A stretch of DNA of 50,626 bases from Streptomyces thermovulgaris (GTDB lineage Bacteria; Actinomycetota; Actinomycetes; Streptomycetales; Streptomycetaceae): positions 1 to 50,626 of the forward strand of contig NZ_MUME01000066.1 in the NCBI RefSeq assembly GCF_002155915.1. The letters run 5' to 3'. Of the stretch, positions 42,721 through 50,626 are shown piece by piece. Position numbers and translations under genes: made by a program. Each line of letters starts with the position of its first letter. The first letter of the stretch is position 1. Under the pieces are notes generated by a model. The model did no database searches, had not been told where the DNA came from, and saw nothing but the letters and a program-made list of their open reading frames with translations.

Positions 42721-43685
42721 ACGGCACGGTCGAGGTCGCCCTGCGACTCCTGATCGTCTTCGCGGTCTTCCTCACCTTCCCCCTGATCGTCGGTCAGACC
42801 GAGCACAAGGTGATGGCCCATATGCAGGGCCGCCTCGGCCCCATGTACGCCGGCGGCTTCCACGGCTGGGCCCAGCTCATCGCGGACGGCGTGAAGTTCG
42901 CGCAGAAGGAGGACGTGGTCCCGGCGGACGCGGACCGCCGCGTCTTCCGGCTCGCCCCGGCCGTCTCCCTGCTGCCGTACCTGCTGGTGCTGCTCGCCAT
43001 TCCGCTCGGCCCCGGTGAGGGCGCCGTGGGCCAGGTCCTCGACGCGGGCCTGTTCTTCGTGCTCGCCGTGATGGGGGTCGGCGTCCTCGGCTCGCTCATG
43101 GCCGGGTGGGCCTCCGCCAACAAGTTCTCCCTGCTCGGCGGTCTGCGCACCGCCGCCCAGCTCCTCGCCTACGAACTGCCCATGCTGCTCGCCGCCGCCT
43201 CCGTGGCGATGGCGGCCGGCACGGTCTCCCTGCCCGGCATCGTCGAGTCCTTCCAGTGGTGGTGGCTGCCCTGGCAGCTCGTCGGCGCGGTCGTCTTCTT
43301 CGTCGCCGGCCTCGCCGAACTGCAGCGCCCGCCGTTCGACATGCCCGTCGCCGACTCGGAGATCGTCTTCGGCGCGTACACCGAGTACACCGGTCTGCGC
43401 TTCGCCCTCTTCCTCCTCGCCGAGTACGCCGGGATCGTCGTCCTGTGCGGTCTGACCACGGTCCTGTTCCTGGGCGGCTGGCACGGACCCTGGGGCGCCG
43501 ACGGACTCGGCTGGCTGTGGACCCTGCTGAAGACCGCGGTCCTCGCCTTCGTCGTCATCTGGCTGCGCGTCACCTACCCCCGGCTGCGCGAGGACCAGCT
43601 GCAGAAACTGTCCTGGACCGTTCTCGTCCCCCTCGCCCTCGCCCAGATCGCCCTCACCGGCATCGTCAAGGTGGTGATCTCGTAG
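42717..43685 (+). CDS. nuoH2: NADH-quinone oxidoreductase subunit H, second copy
   Basis: This is a 322-aa NuoH/ND1 homologue with about eight helices. The [20 protein letters not shown] loop replaces the [18 protein letters not shown] form of NuoH1, and the [25 protein letters not shown] loop is kept (in parts). It lacks the hydrophilic C-terminal extension of NuoH1. It follows nuoC2 directly, where nuoD, E, F and G would normally stand. The GTG start overlaps the nuoC2 stop. Confidence 0.94.
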   Translation: MNGTVEVALRLLIVFAVFLTFPLIVGQTEHKVMAHMQGRLGPMYAGGFHGWAQLIADGVKFAQKEDVVPADADRRVFRLAPAVSLLPYLLVLLAIPLGPGEGAVGQVLDAGLFFVLAVMGVGVLGSLMAGWASANKFSLLGGLRTAAQLLAYELPMLLAAASVAMAAGTVSLPGIVESFQWWWLPWQLVGAVVFFVAGLAELQRPPFDMPVADSEIVFGAYTEYTGLRFALFLLAEYAGIVVLCGLTTVLFLGGWHGPWGADGLGWLWTLLKTAVLAFVVIWLRVTYPRLREDQLQKLSWTVLVPLALAQIALTGIVKVVIS

Positions 43686-44320
43686 TGTCCCGCCCGTCGC
43701 CCGACCACCGCCCCGCGACGACGCCCTCCGAGCGGTCCCGTCCGTCGGTTCCCGGCTCCGGCCTCGCCAAGGGCCTGGCCGTCACCCTGCGCACGATGAC
43801 GAGGAGGGCCGTCACCCAGCAGTACCCGGACACCCAGCCCGAACTGCCGCCCCGCACCCGCGGTGTGATCGGCCTGCTCGAGGAGAACTGCACGGTCTGC
43901 ATGCTGTGCGCCCGCGAGTGCCCGGACTGGTGCATCTACATCGACTCCCACAAGGAGACGATCCCGGCGGCGACCCCCGGCGGCCGTGAACGCAGCCGCA
44001 ATGTCCTCGACCGCTTCGCCATCGACTTCTCCTTGTGCATGTACTGCGGCATCTGTGTCGAGGTCTGTCCGTTCGACGCCCTGTTCTGGTCCCCGGAGTT
44101 CGAGTACGCCGAGACCGACATCCGTGACCTCACCCATGAGCGGGACAGGCTCCGCGAGTGGATGTGGACCGTGCCGGCCCCGCCCGCCCTGGACCCCGGC
44201 GCGGAGGAGCCCAAGGAGGTCGCCGCGGCCCGCAAGACCGCCGAGAAGCTGGCCGCCCGGCAGCAGGCCGAGCAGGCCGGGCAGGCCGGGCAGGACGGGC
44301 CGCGGGAGGGGGAGGCATGA
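43685..44320 (+). CDS. nuoI2: NADH-quinone oxidoreductase subunit I, second copy
   Basis: This is a 211-aa 8Fe ferredoxin-like subunit. Both 4Fe-4S motifs are intact: Cys69, 72, 75, 79 and Cys118, 121, 124, 128. An N-terminal Pro/Ser-rich segment of about 28 residues and an Ala/Gln/Gly-rich tail flank the core. The GTG shares one base with the nuoH2 stop (TAGTG). With no NuoG2, NuoI2 would be the outermost iron-sulfur protein and could accept electrons from a soluble donor; that is inference. Confidence 0.93.
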   Translation: MSRPSPDHRPATTPSERSRPSVPGSGLAKGLAVTLRTMTRRAVTQQYPDTQPELPPRTRGVIGLLEENCTVCMLCARECPDWCIYIDSHKETIPAATPGGRERSRNVLDRFAIDFSLCMYCGICVEVCPFDALFWSPEFEYAETDIRDLTHERDRLREWMWTVPAPPALDPGAEEPKEVAAARKTAEKLAARQQAEQAGQAGQDGPREGEA

Positions 44321-44958
44321 GCATCGCCGCCGCCGGTCCCGGTTTCCTCTCCCCGACCGGGGTCGAGATCGCCTTCCTCCTCGTCGGCCTGGTCACCTTC
44401 GGCGCCGCCCTCGTCACCGTCACCACCCGGCAGCTGGTGCACGCCGCCCTGTGGCTGGTGGTGGCCCTCGGCGGCCTCGCCGTCGAATACCTCCTGCTCA
44501 CCGCCGAGTTCATCGCCTGGGTGCAGGTCCTCATCTACATCGGTTCCGTCGTCGTCCTCATCCTGTTCGGCCTGATGCTCACCAAGGCCCCCATCGGCCG
44601 CTCCCCGGACGCCGACTCCGGCAACCGCGGGGTCGCCCTCGCCGTGGCCGTCGCCGCCGCGGTCGCCCTGGTCTGGGTGGTCGTCGACGCCTTCCGCACC
44701 ACCTGGATCGACCTGGACGGCACCGTCGCCGGCTCCACGAAGGTCACCGGCGAGAGCCTCTTCCGGAACTGGGTGCTGCCCTTCGAGGCCCTCTCCGTCC
44801 TCCTGCTGGCCGCCCTGGTCGGCGCGATCGTCCTGTCCCGCAGGGCGAAGGCGGACACCGCCGCCCGCACCCCGCAGGCCCAGGGCGACCGGAGCACCGG
44901 CCGGAGCACCGACCGGAGTGCGAAGGACGCGAAGGACACGAAGGAAGGGAGCCGCTGA
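44317..44958 (+). CDS. nuoJ2: NADH-quinone oxidoreductase subunit J, second copy
   Basis: This 213-aa ND6 homologue has five hydrophobic segments (about 15-35, 40-58, 65-92, 104-124 and 148-170), including [26 protein letters not shown] (in parts). A charged Thr/Arg/Asp/Lys tail follows. The start ATG has a GGGGGAGG box and overlaps the nuoI2 stop. Confidence 0.93.
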   Translation: MSIAAAGPGFLSPTGVEIAFLLVGLVTFGAALVTVTTRQLVHAALWLVVALGGLAVEYLLLTAEFIAWVQVLIYIGSVVVLILFGLMLTKAPIGRSPDADSGNRGVALAVAVAAAVALVWVVVDAFRTTWIDLDGTVAGSTKVTGESLFRNWVLPFEALSVLLLAALVGAIVLSRRAKADTAARTPQAQGDRSTGRSTDRSAKDAKDTKEGSR

Positions 44959-45353
44959 TGCACCTCGCCTATCCCGCCGTGCTCTCCGCCCTCCTCTTCT
45001 GCACCGGCCTGTACGGCGTCCTGGCCCGCCGCAACGCGATCCTGGTCCTGATGTCCGTCGAGCTCATGCTCAACGCCGTCAACCTCAACCTGGTCGCCTT
45101 CGACGTCTGGCTCAGCAGGACCGCGGCCGAGACCCTGCACTCCGGGCAGGCCCTGACCCTGTTCACCATCGCCATCGCCGCCGCCGAGATCGGCATCGGC
45201 CTGGCGATCGTCCTCGCCGTCCACCGCAACCGCGGCACCGCGGACATCGACCGGCTCCGCGACGCCGCCGAGAGCCCCGACGACTCCGACGACGGCCCCG
45301 ACAGCGACGCCGCCGGAGCGCGGGCCGCCGAGAAGGCTGAGGTCACCGCGTGA
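44958..45353 (+). CDS. nuoK2: NADH-quinone oxidoreductase subunit K, second copy
   Basis: This 131-aa ND4L homologue has both intramembrane glutamates: Glu35 ([11 protein letters not shown]) and Glu77 ([10 protein letters not shown]). That argues that proton translocation is retained. A 30-residue Asp/Ser/Ala-rich tail extends beyond the normal end. It shares one base with the nuoJ2 stop and overlaps nuoL2 by 4 bp. Confidence 0.94.
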   Translation: MHLAYPAVLSALLFCTGLYGVLARRNAILVLMSVELMLNAVNLNLVAFDVWLSRTAAETLHSGQALTLFTIAIAAAEIGIGLAIVLAVHRNRGTADIDRLRDAAESPDDSDDGPDSDAAGARAAEKAEVTA

Positions 45354-47344
45354 CCACGACCACCCTCGCCGTCCTCGTCCCCCTGCTTCCGTTCCTCGGC
45401 GCCGTGGCCGGCCTGCTGCTCGGCCGCACCGCCCCCGGCTACGTCCGCCCCGTCGCCGTCCTGCCGACCCTCACGTCGCTCGTCCTGAGCGTGCTGGTCG
45501 CCGCGGACCAGGGCGGCGGCCGGGCCGTCGACGCCGCCACCGAGCTCACGCCCACCGGCTCGGTCCCCGTCGAACTCGCCCTGCACATCGACGGCTTCGC
45601 CGCGCTCGTCGCCGTGCTGGTCGCCGTCGTCGCCGGCTGCGTGCAGATCTACTCCACGGGCTATCTGCGCGACGACCCGCGCTACCCCTCCTACGCCGCC
45701 CTCGTCTCCCTGTTCACCGCCGCGATGCTCCTCGTCGTCTACTCCGGCGACCTGATCGTGCTGCTGGTCGGCTGGGAGGTCATGGGCATCTGCTCCTACT
45801 TCCTGGTCGGCCACTACTGGGAGACCCCCGAGGCCCGCGCCGCCTCCCTCAAGGCCTTCCTGGTCACCAAGCTCGGCGACGTGCCGTTCCTGATCGGCCT
45901 GTTCGCGCTCGGCACCGCCGCCGGGTCCTTCCGGATCACCGAGATCCTCGCCACCGTCGCAAGCGGCGCACTGCCCCACCCGACCGTGACCGCCCTGCTG
46001 CTCCTCGCCGGCGTGGCGGGCAAGTCGGCGCAGTTCCCGCTGCACACCTGGCTCCCCGACGCGATGGCGGGCCCCACCCCCGTCTCCGCGCTGATCCACG
46101 CCGCGACGATGGTCGCCGCCGGTGTCTACGTCGTCGCCCGGCTCCTTCCCGTCTTCCAGGCCTCCACGGCCGCGATGACCGTCCTCGCCGTCATGGCCGC
46201 CGTGACGATGGCCGGCGCGGCACTCGCCGCACTCGCCCAGGACGACATCAAACGCGTCCTCGCCTACTCGACGATCAGCCAGCTCGGCTACATGACCGGG
46301 GCCCTCGCCGTCGCCGACCGCGGCGCCGCCGTCTTCCACCTGCTGTCCCACGGTGCCTTCAAGGCCCTGCTGTTCCTCGCCGCCGGCGTGGTCATCCACG
46401 CCTCCGGCACCAACTCGCTGGCCGCCATGTCCCGCATGAGCCACCTGCGCGACCGCGTCCCGGACGCCTACTGGACGATGACCGTGGCCCTCCTCGCGCT
46501 CGCCGCGATCCCTCCCTTCAGCGGCTTCTTCTCCAAGGAGTCCGTCCTCGGCGCCGCCGAACACGTCGCCTCCGGCCACACCGGGCACGCCCCCGGCGCG
46601 GCGGGCTGGACCGTCCTCGTCGCCGGTCTCGTCACGGCCCTGCTCACCGGCGCCTACGCCATGCGCCTGTGGCTGCGGGCCTTCCACGGCCAGGGTGCCG
46701 AGGCCCCCGACCACGGCAGGCAGCCCCTCGTCATGAACGCCGTCCTGTGGGTCCTCGCCGTCCCCTCCCTCGCCCTCGGCGGCTTCGCCTTCCGCCACCT
46801 GCCCGCCTGGTTCGACGGCCGCGACCTGGCCCCCACGCTCACCACCTCCGTCCTCGGCACGGGCCTCGCCCTGGCCGGAGGCGTCATCACCTACGGCGCC
46901 TGGCGGCACACCGCCGCACGCGCCGCCCGCACCCCCCTCGGCGCCGTCGCCGCCCACCCGCAGGCCGACGCCGGACTCGTCGAGGCCGAGGCCGTCGCCG
47001 GCCACACACCCGCCTACGGGAGCATCTCCTTTGCCCCCGACCCCGCCGACCCCGGACGGCTGCTGCTCGGACCGCTGCACCGCCACGCGGCCGCCGGCTT
47101 CCACCTCGACGCCGTGTACGCGGCCCTCTTCGTCCGCCCGATCCGGGGCGGAGCGAGCCTGGTGAGGTTCCTCGACCGCGAGGTCGTCGAGACCTACGTC
47201 CGCGGCGCCGGCGCCGCACCCCGGCTGCTCGGGGCCGCCGTACGACGCGCCCAGACCGGCAATGTGCAGACCTATGTGAGCGCGTTGCTCGCCGGCACCG
47301 TCGTCCTCGCGGTCGCCGCCGTCCTGCGCGCCACGGGAGCGTGA
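45350..47344 (+). CDS. nuoL2: NADH-quinone oxidoreductase subunit L, second copy
   Basis: This is a 664-aa ND5 antiporter-like subunit. The pump Glu is about 143 in [15 protein letters not shown], and the [26 protein letters not shown] block (in parts) holds the helix-break lysine. Further helices run to the C-terminus, including the lateral-helix region. All key charges of a proton channel appear present. The GTG start overlaps the nuoK2 stop; nuoM2 follows after 6 bp. Confidence 0.95.
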   Translation: MTTTTLAVLVPLLPFLGAVAGLLLGRTAPGYVRPVAVLPTLTSLVLSVLVAADQGGGRAVDAATELTPTGSVPVELALHIDGFAALVAVLVAVVAGCVQIYSTGYLRDDPRYPSYAALVSLFTAAMLLVVYSGDLIVLLVGWEVMGICSYFLVGHYWETPEARAASLKAFLVTKLGDVPFLIGLFALGTAAGSFRITEILATVASGALPHPTVTALLLLAGVAGKSAQFPLHTWLPDAMAGPTPVSALIHAATMVAAGVYVVARLLPVFQASTAAMTVLAVMAAVTMAGAALAALAQDDIKRVLAYSTISQLGYMTGALAVADRGAAVFHLLSHGAFKALLFLAAGVVIHASGTNSLAAMSRMSHLRDRVPDAYWTMTVALLALAAIPPFSGFFSKESVLGAAEHVASGHTGHAPGAAGWTVLVAGLVTALLTGAYAMRLWLRAFHGQGAEAPDHGRQPLVMNAVLWVLAVPSLALGGFAFRHLPAWFDGRDLAPTLTTSVLGTGLALAGGVITYGAWRHTAARAARTPLGAVAAHPQADAGLVEAEAVAGHTPAYGSISFAPDPADPGRLLLGPLHRHAAAGFHLDAVYAALFVRPIRGGASLVRFLDREVVETYVRGAGAAPRLLGAAVRRAQTGNVQTYVSALLAGTVVLAVAAVLRATGA

Positions 47345-47350
47345 GCAGGC

Positions 47351-48928
47351 GTGATCGACATCAACGAGTCCGTGATGCAGTTCCTTCTGGCGTTCCTCGT
47401 CGTCGGCCCGCTCCTCGGCGCCGCCGCCGCTCTGCTGCCGGCCCCGCCCGGACTGAAGGGGAAGTCGCCCGAGCAGGCCGTGCTCCGGCACGGCGTCACG
47501 GTCACCGGCGCCGTCCTCGCCGCCGCGCTCGCCCTCACGGCCGGCTTCGACCACGGCCGGGCGTCGACCATGCAGGCCGTCACCGACATCAGCTGGATCC
47601 CCGCACTCCAGGTGCGCATCCACCTCGGCGTCGACGGCATCTCCCTGCCCCTTCTCGTCCTGACCGCGCTGCTGACCTTCCTCTGCGCGCTGTACTCCTA
47701 CGCCAACCCGCCCGCGGGCCCCTCCCCGAAGGCCTTCGTCGCGCTGCTGCTCCTCCTCGAGTCCGGCACCCTCGCGACCTTCGCCGTCCTCGACCTGCTG
47801 CTGTTCTTCCTCGCCTTCGAGACGGTGCTCGTCCCGATGTACTTCCTCATCGCCCGCTGGGGCGGCGAGGGACGCCGGGCCGCCGCCTGGCGGTTCGTCC
47901 TCTACACCCTGCTCGGCTCGGTCGTCATGCTGCTCGGCCTGCTCCTGACCGGGATCGAGGCCGGCACCTTCGACATGGTGGCACTCGCCGCCGACAACGG
48001 CCGGTCACTGACCGCGACCGTGCAGCTGATCGCGGTCCTGGCGATCGGCATCGGGCTCGCGGTCAAGACCCCGATGTGGCCGCTGCACAGCTGGCTGCCG
48101 GACGCCCACACCGCCGCCCCGACCGTCGGCTCGGTCCTGCTGGCCGGCGTCCTGCTCAAGATGGGGACGTACGGATTCGTCCGGATCCTGCTGCCCGCCG
48201 CCCCCGACGGCTTCCGCACCTTCGCCCCCTACCTCGCCGCCTTCGCCGTCGTCGGGATCATCTACGGGTCCCTGGCCTGCCTCGCCCTGGCCAGACAGGG
48301 GGCCAAGGGCGACCTCAAGCGGCTCGTCGCCTACTCCTCCGTCGGCCACATGGGCTTCGTGCTGCTCGGCATCGCCACCATGACCCCGACCGGAGTGAAC
48401 GGCGCCCTGTTCGCCAACATCGCCCACGGTCTGATCACCGGTCTGCTCTTCTTCGTCGTCGGCGCGCTCAAGGACCGCACCGGCACCACCGACCTCGACG
48501 CGCTCGCCGAGAAGACCCAGGGCGCCGCCCTGTACGGCAGGGCCCCGCGTCTCGGCGGCCTGCTCGCCTTCGGCGCGGTCGCCTCCCTCGGCCTGCCGGG
48601 ACTGGCCGGGTTCTGGGGCGAGATGCTCGCCCTGTTCGGCTCGTTCGAGCCCGCCGAGGGCCTCAGCCGCCCCGCCTTCCTCACCTTCATGGCGATCGGC
48701 GCGTTCGGCACCCTTCTGACCGCCGCGTACATGCTCATCGTGGTCCGCCGGGTCTGCATGGGCGCCCCGACGCCGCAGACGCCCCGGCTCGCCGACGTCC
48801 ACGGCCACGAGTTCGCGGCCTGGGTCCCGCTCGTCGCCCTCACCGTCCTCGCCGGGCTCTGGCCGAAGGCCCTGCTCGGGCTCACCGACCCGGCCGTGCA
48901 GCAGCTCCTCGCAGGAGGCACCCGATGA
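47351..48928 (+). CDS. nuoM2: NADH-quinone oxidoreductase subunit M, second copy
   Basis: This is a 525-aa ND4 antiporter-like subunit with Glu157 in LAFETVLVPMYFLIARWG and the VKTPMWPLHSWLPDAHTAAP block that holds the pump lysine (in parts). It has about 14 helices. Its stop overlaps the nuoN2 ATG. No sign of decay is seen. Confidence 0.95.
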   Translation: MIDINESVMQFLLAFLVVGPLLGAAAALLPAPPGLKGKSPEQAVLRHGVTVTGAVLAAALALTAGFDHGRASTMQAVTDISWIPALQVRIHLGVDGISLPLLVLTALLTFLCALYSYANPPAGPSPKAFVALLLLLESGTLATFAVLDLLLFFLAFETVLVPMYFLIARWGGEGRRAAAWRFVLYTLLGSVVMLLGLLLTGIEAGTFDMVALAADNGRSLTATVQLIAVLAIGIGLAVKTPMWPLHSWLPDAHTAAPTVGSVLLAGVLLKMGTYGFVRILLPAAPDGFRTFAPYLAAFAVVGIIYGSLACLALARQGAKGDLKRLVAYSSVGHMGFVLLGIATMTPTGVNGALFANIAHGLITGLLFFVVGALKDRTGTTDLDALAEKTQGAALYGRAPRLGGLLAFGAVASLGLPGLAGFWGEMLALFGSFEPAEGLSRPAFLTFMAIGAFGTLLTAAYMLIVVRRVCMGAPTPQTPRLADVHGHEFAAWVPLVALTVLAGLWPKALLGLTDPAVQQLLAGGTR

Positions 48929-50454
48929 GCGCCCTGGTCCTGGCCCAGCCGCCGGCCGCGCCGGTGGTCCAGTCCGTCGACTGGCTCGCCATCGCACCGC
49001 CCACCCTCACCGCGGTGGTCGCGCTCGCGGTGCTCGTCGCCGACCTGTTCGTGCCCGCCGGCCGCAAGCCCGTCCTCGGCTGGATCTCCGTCACGGGCCT
49101 GGCCGCCGCCGGCCTGTTGCTGCTGCCCCTCCTCGACGGCCGCCGCACCACGTTCTGCCTGACCGGACAGGCCGGTGTGTGCAGCTACACCGCCGACCAC
49201 TTCGCCCTCGTCATCCAGTTCCTCGTGCTCGGCGGCGCACTCCTTGCGGCCCTGCTGTCGGTCACCGCGCTGAAGGACGCGCGCGGGGCACTGCCCGAGG
49301 GGGAGTTCTGGTTCCTGCTGCTGTCCTCCGCCGCCGGCGCCGCCCTGCTGCCCGCCGCACGCGACCTGGCGACCCTGATCATCGCCCTGGAGGTCGCCTC
49401 CCTGCCCGCCTTCGCCCTCGTCGGCCTCAGGCACGGCGAGCGCAGGTCCTCCGACGCGGCCCTGAAGTTCTTCCTGTCCTCGGTCACCGCCACCGCCGTC
49501 AGCCTCCTCGGCGTCAGCTTCGTCTACGCCTCCACCGGCACCCTTCACCTCACCCTGATCGCCGACCGCATCCAGCAGGTCGGCGGCGGGCTCGACACCG
49601 TCGCCCAGACCGGCGTCGTCCTCACGCTCGTCGGCTTCGCCTTCAAGACGGCCGCCGTCCCCTTCCACTTCTGGGTCCCCGACACCTACGTGGGCGCCCC
49701 CCTGCCCGTCGCCGCCTATCTGTCGGTCGTCGGCAAGGCGGTCGGCTTCACCGGCCTGATCCTCGTCACCGTCGTCGCCTTCCCGTCGTACGCCGGCGCC
49801 TGGGGACCGGCGCTCGCCGTACTGGCCGCGCTCACCATGACCGTCGGCAACGCCGGCGCCCTGCGCCAGCAGGCCACGCGCGCGTACAGCGCGGTACGGC
49901 TGCTCGCCTGGTCCTCCGTCGGCCAGGCCGGCTACCTCCTGGTGCCGATCGCCGCGGCCGGGTACGCGAAGGACCCCCAGCGCTCGATCGGCTCCACGGT
50001 CGCCTACGCCCTCATGTACGCCGCCGTGAACCTCGGCGCCTTCGCCGTGGCCGCCCTCGTGGGCCGTACGAGGCAGCGCAACCGCGTCGCGGACTACCGG
50101 GGCCTGTACGCCACCAACCCGCTGACCGCCCTGCTGATGGCCTTCTTCCTGCTGTGCCTGGCCGGGCTGCCCCCGGGCGTCATCGGCCTGTTCGCCAAGG
50201 TCACCGTCTTCTCCGCGGCCGTCGGCGCCGGACTCGGCTGGCTCGCCGTGGTCATGGCCGTCAACGTGGTCGTCGCGCTCTTCTACTACCTGCAGTGGAC
50301 GGCACTGCTGTTCCGCGCCCCCGAGGGCGAGCCCGCCCGGCACCGCGTCCCGGTCCCCCTCACCGCGGCCCTCTCCCTCACGGCCGTCCTCGGCATCGCC
50401 CTGTCGGGCGCACCCCAGCTGGTCCTTTACTTCACGGACACCGGCCTGTTCTGA
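48925..50454 (+). CDS. nuoN2: NADH-quinone oxidoreductase subunit N, second copy
   Basis: This is a 509-aa ND2 antiporter-like subunit. FKTAAVPFHFWVPDTYVGAPLPVAAYLS (in parts) is the conserved lysine-bearing block; a segment near LLAWSSVGQAGYLL follows. The ATG at 48925 has a strong GCAGGAGG box; the longer open frame reading through nuoL2-nuoM2 is spurious. It ends the operon, and a hairpin lies 53 bp downstream. Confidence 0.95.
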   Translation: MSALVLAQPPAAPVVQSVDWLAIAPPTLTAVVALAVLVADLFVPAGRKPVLGWISVTGLAAAGLLLLPLLDGRRTTFCLTGQAGVCSYTADHFALVIQFLVLGGALLAALLSVTALKDARGALPEGEFWFLLLSSAAGAALLPAARDLATLIIALEVASLPAFALVGLRHGERRSSDAALKFFLSSVTATAVSLLGVSFVYASTGTLHLTLIADRIQQVGGGLDTVAQTGVVLTLVGFAFKTAAVPFHFWVPDTYVGAPLPVAAYLSVVGKAVGFTGLILVTVVAFPSYAGAWGPALAVLAALTMTVGNAGALRQQATRAYSAVRLLAWSSVGQAGYLLVPIAAAGYAKDPQRSIGSTVAYALMYAAVNLGAFAVAALVGRTRQRNRVADYRGLYATNPLTALLMAFFLLCLAGLPPGVIGLFAKVTVFSAAVGAGLGWLAVVMAVNVVVALFYYLQWTALLFRAPEGEPARHRVPVPLTAALSLTAVLGIALSGAPQLVLYFTDTGLF

Positions 50455-50506
50455 CACCGGGCCCGTTCCGGCGGCCGGCCCGTTCCGGGCACCGGGAGGC
50501 CGCCCC

Positions 50507-50550
50507 GCGCAACGGCACCCGCTCTCCTCGCGCGCGTGCCGTTCCCGCGC
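50507..50550. terminator. probable terminator of the second nuo operon
   Basis: AACGGCAC (50511-50518) pairs with GTGCCGTT (50536-50543). The outer GCGC (50507-50510) can pair with GCGC (50547-50550) past a 3-nt bulge; the loop is 17 nt. It follows the nuoN2 stop in a non-coding stretch that runs to the window end. Confidence 0.6.
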
Positions 50551-50626
50551 GGGCGGACGGCCCCGGGGCGGGGACCGGACCCGCCCTCCGCGCGCGGGCC
50601 GCACCCCCGCCACGGGGCCGTCCGCC

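Noticed and set aside
46669..50454. Apparent 1261-residue protein ending in NuoN2
   Set aside because: The first 752 codons are an Arg/Pro-rich shadow of nuoL2 and nuoM2. The real start at 48925 has a strong ribosome binding site.

Overview
The window is high-GC actinobacterial DNA, almost certainly from a Streptomyces. The coding is GC3-rich, many starts are GTG (one is TTG), stop and start codons overlap in long chains, and secreted cell-wall enzymes are present. The gene order matches what I remember of the S. coelicolor SCO4559-SCO4608 region; this is from memory and was not checked.

Layout. (1) 1-2213: the 3' part of a geranylgeranyl-reductase-family flavoprotein, then a convergent secreted NlpC/P60 endopeptidase, with two perfect hairpins between them. 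(2) 3057-19089: a complete 14-gene complex I operon, nuoA to nuoN. It follows an 843-bp divergent intergenic region that contains a near-consensus Rex operator, and it ends in a perfect 21-bp-stem terminator. (3) 19389-25421: recQ, an orphan M56 metallopeptidase, fumarylacetoacetase and an ATP-grasp ligase. (4) 25508-28558: a HAD phosphatase, a secreted lytic transglycosylase behind an apparent c-di-AMP (ydaO) riboswitch, and a long-chain polyprenyl diphosphate synthase. (5) 28995-33101: a LolA-like exported protein coupled to an ABC ATPase and permease, and a RarD-type DMT transporter. (6) 33254-36254: korA-korB, a 2-oxoacid:ferredoxin oxidoreductase. (7) 36412-40288: a NarL-type response regulator and two tandem paralogous histidine kinases. 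(8) 40539-50454: a second, partial complex I operon (A2 B2 C2 H2 I2 J2 K2 L2 M2 N2) that lacks D, E, F and G.

How the genes may work together. The first operon encodes standard NADH:menaquinone oxidoreductase, probably redox-controlled by Rex. Quinone side-chain genes flank it: a possible menaquinone prenyl-chain reductase upstream and a polyprenyl diphosphate synthase downstream. The second operon has the iron-sulfur connector subunits (B2, I2) and the full set of proton-pumping membrane subunits, but no NADH module and no NuoD. It lies near ferredoxin-reducing KorAB and next to a two-kinase signalling locus. The most interesting hypothesis here is that the second operon builds a ferredoxin-fed or otherwise altered complex I that borrows NuoD.

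The nuo genes and the other enzymes are read from clear family motifs. Promoters, operators and the riboswitch are pattern-based calls made by eye. No searches or folding programs were run.
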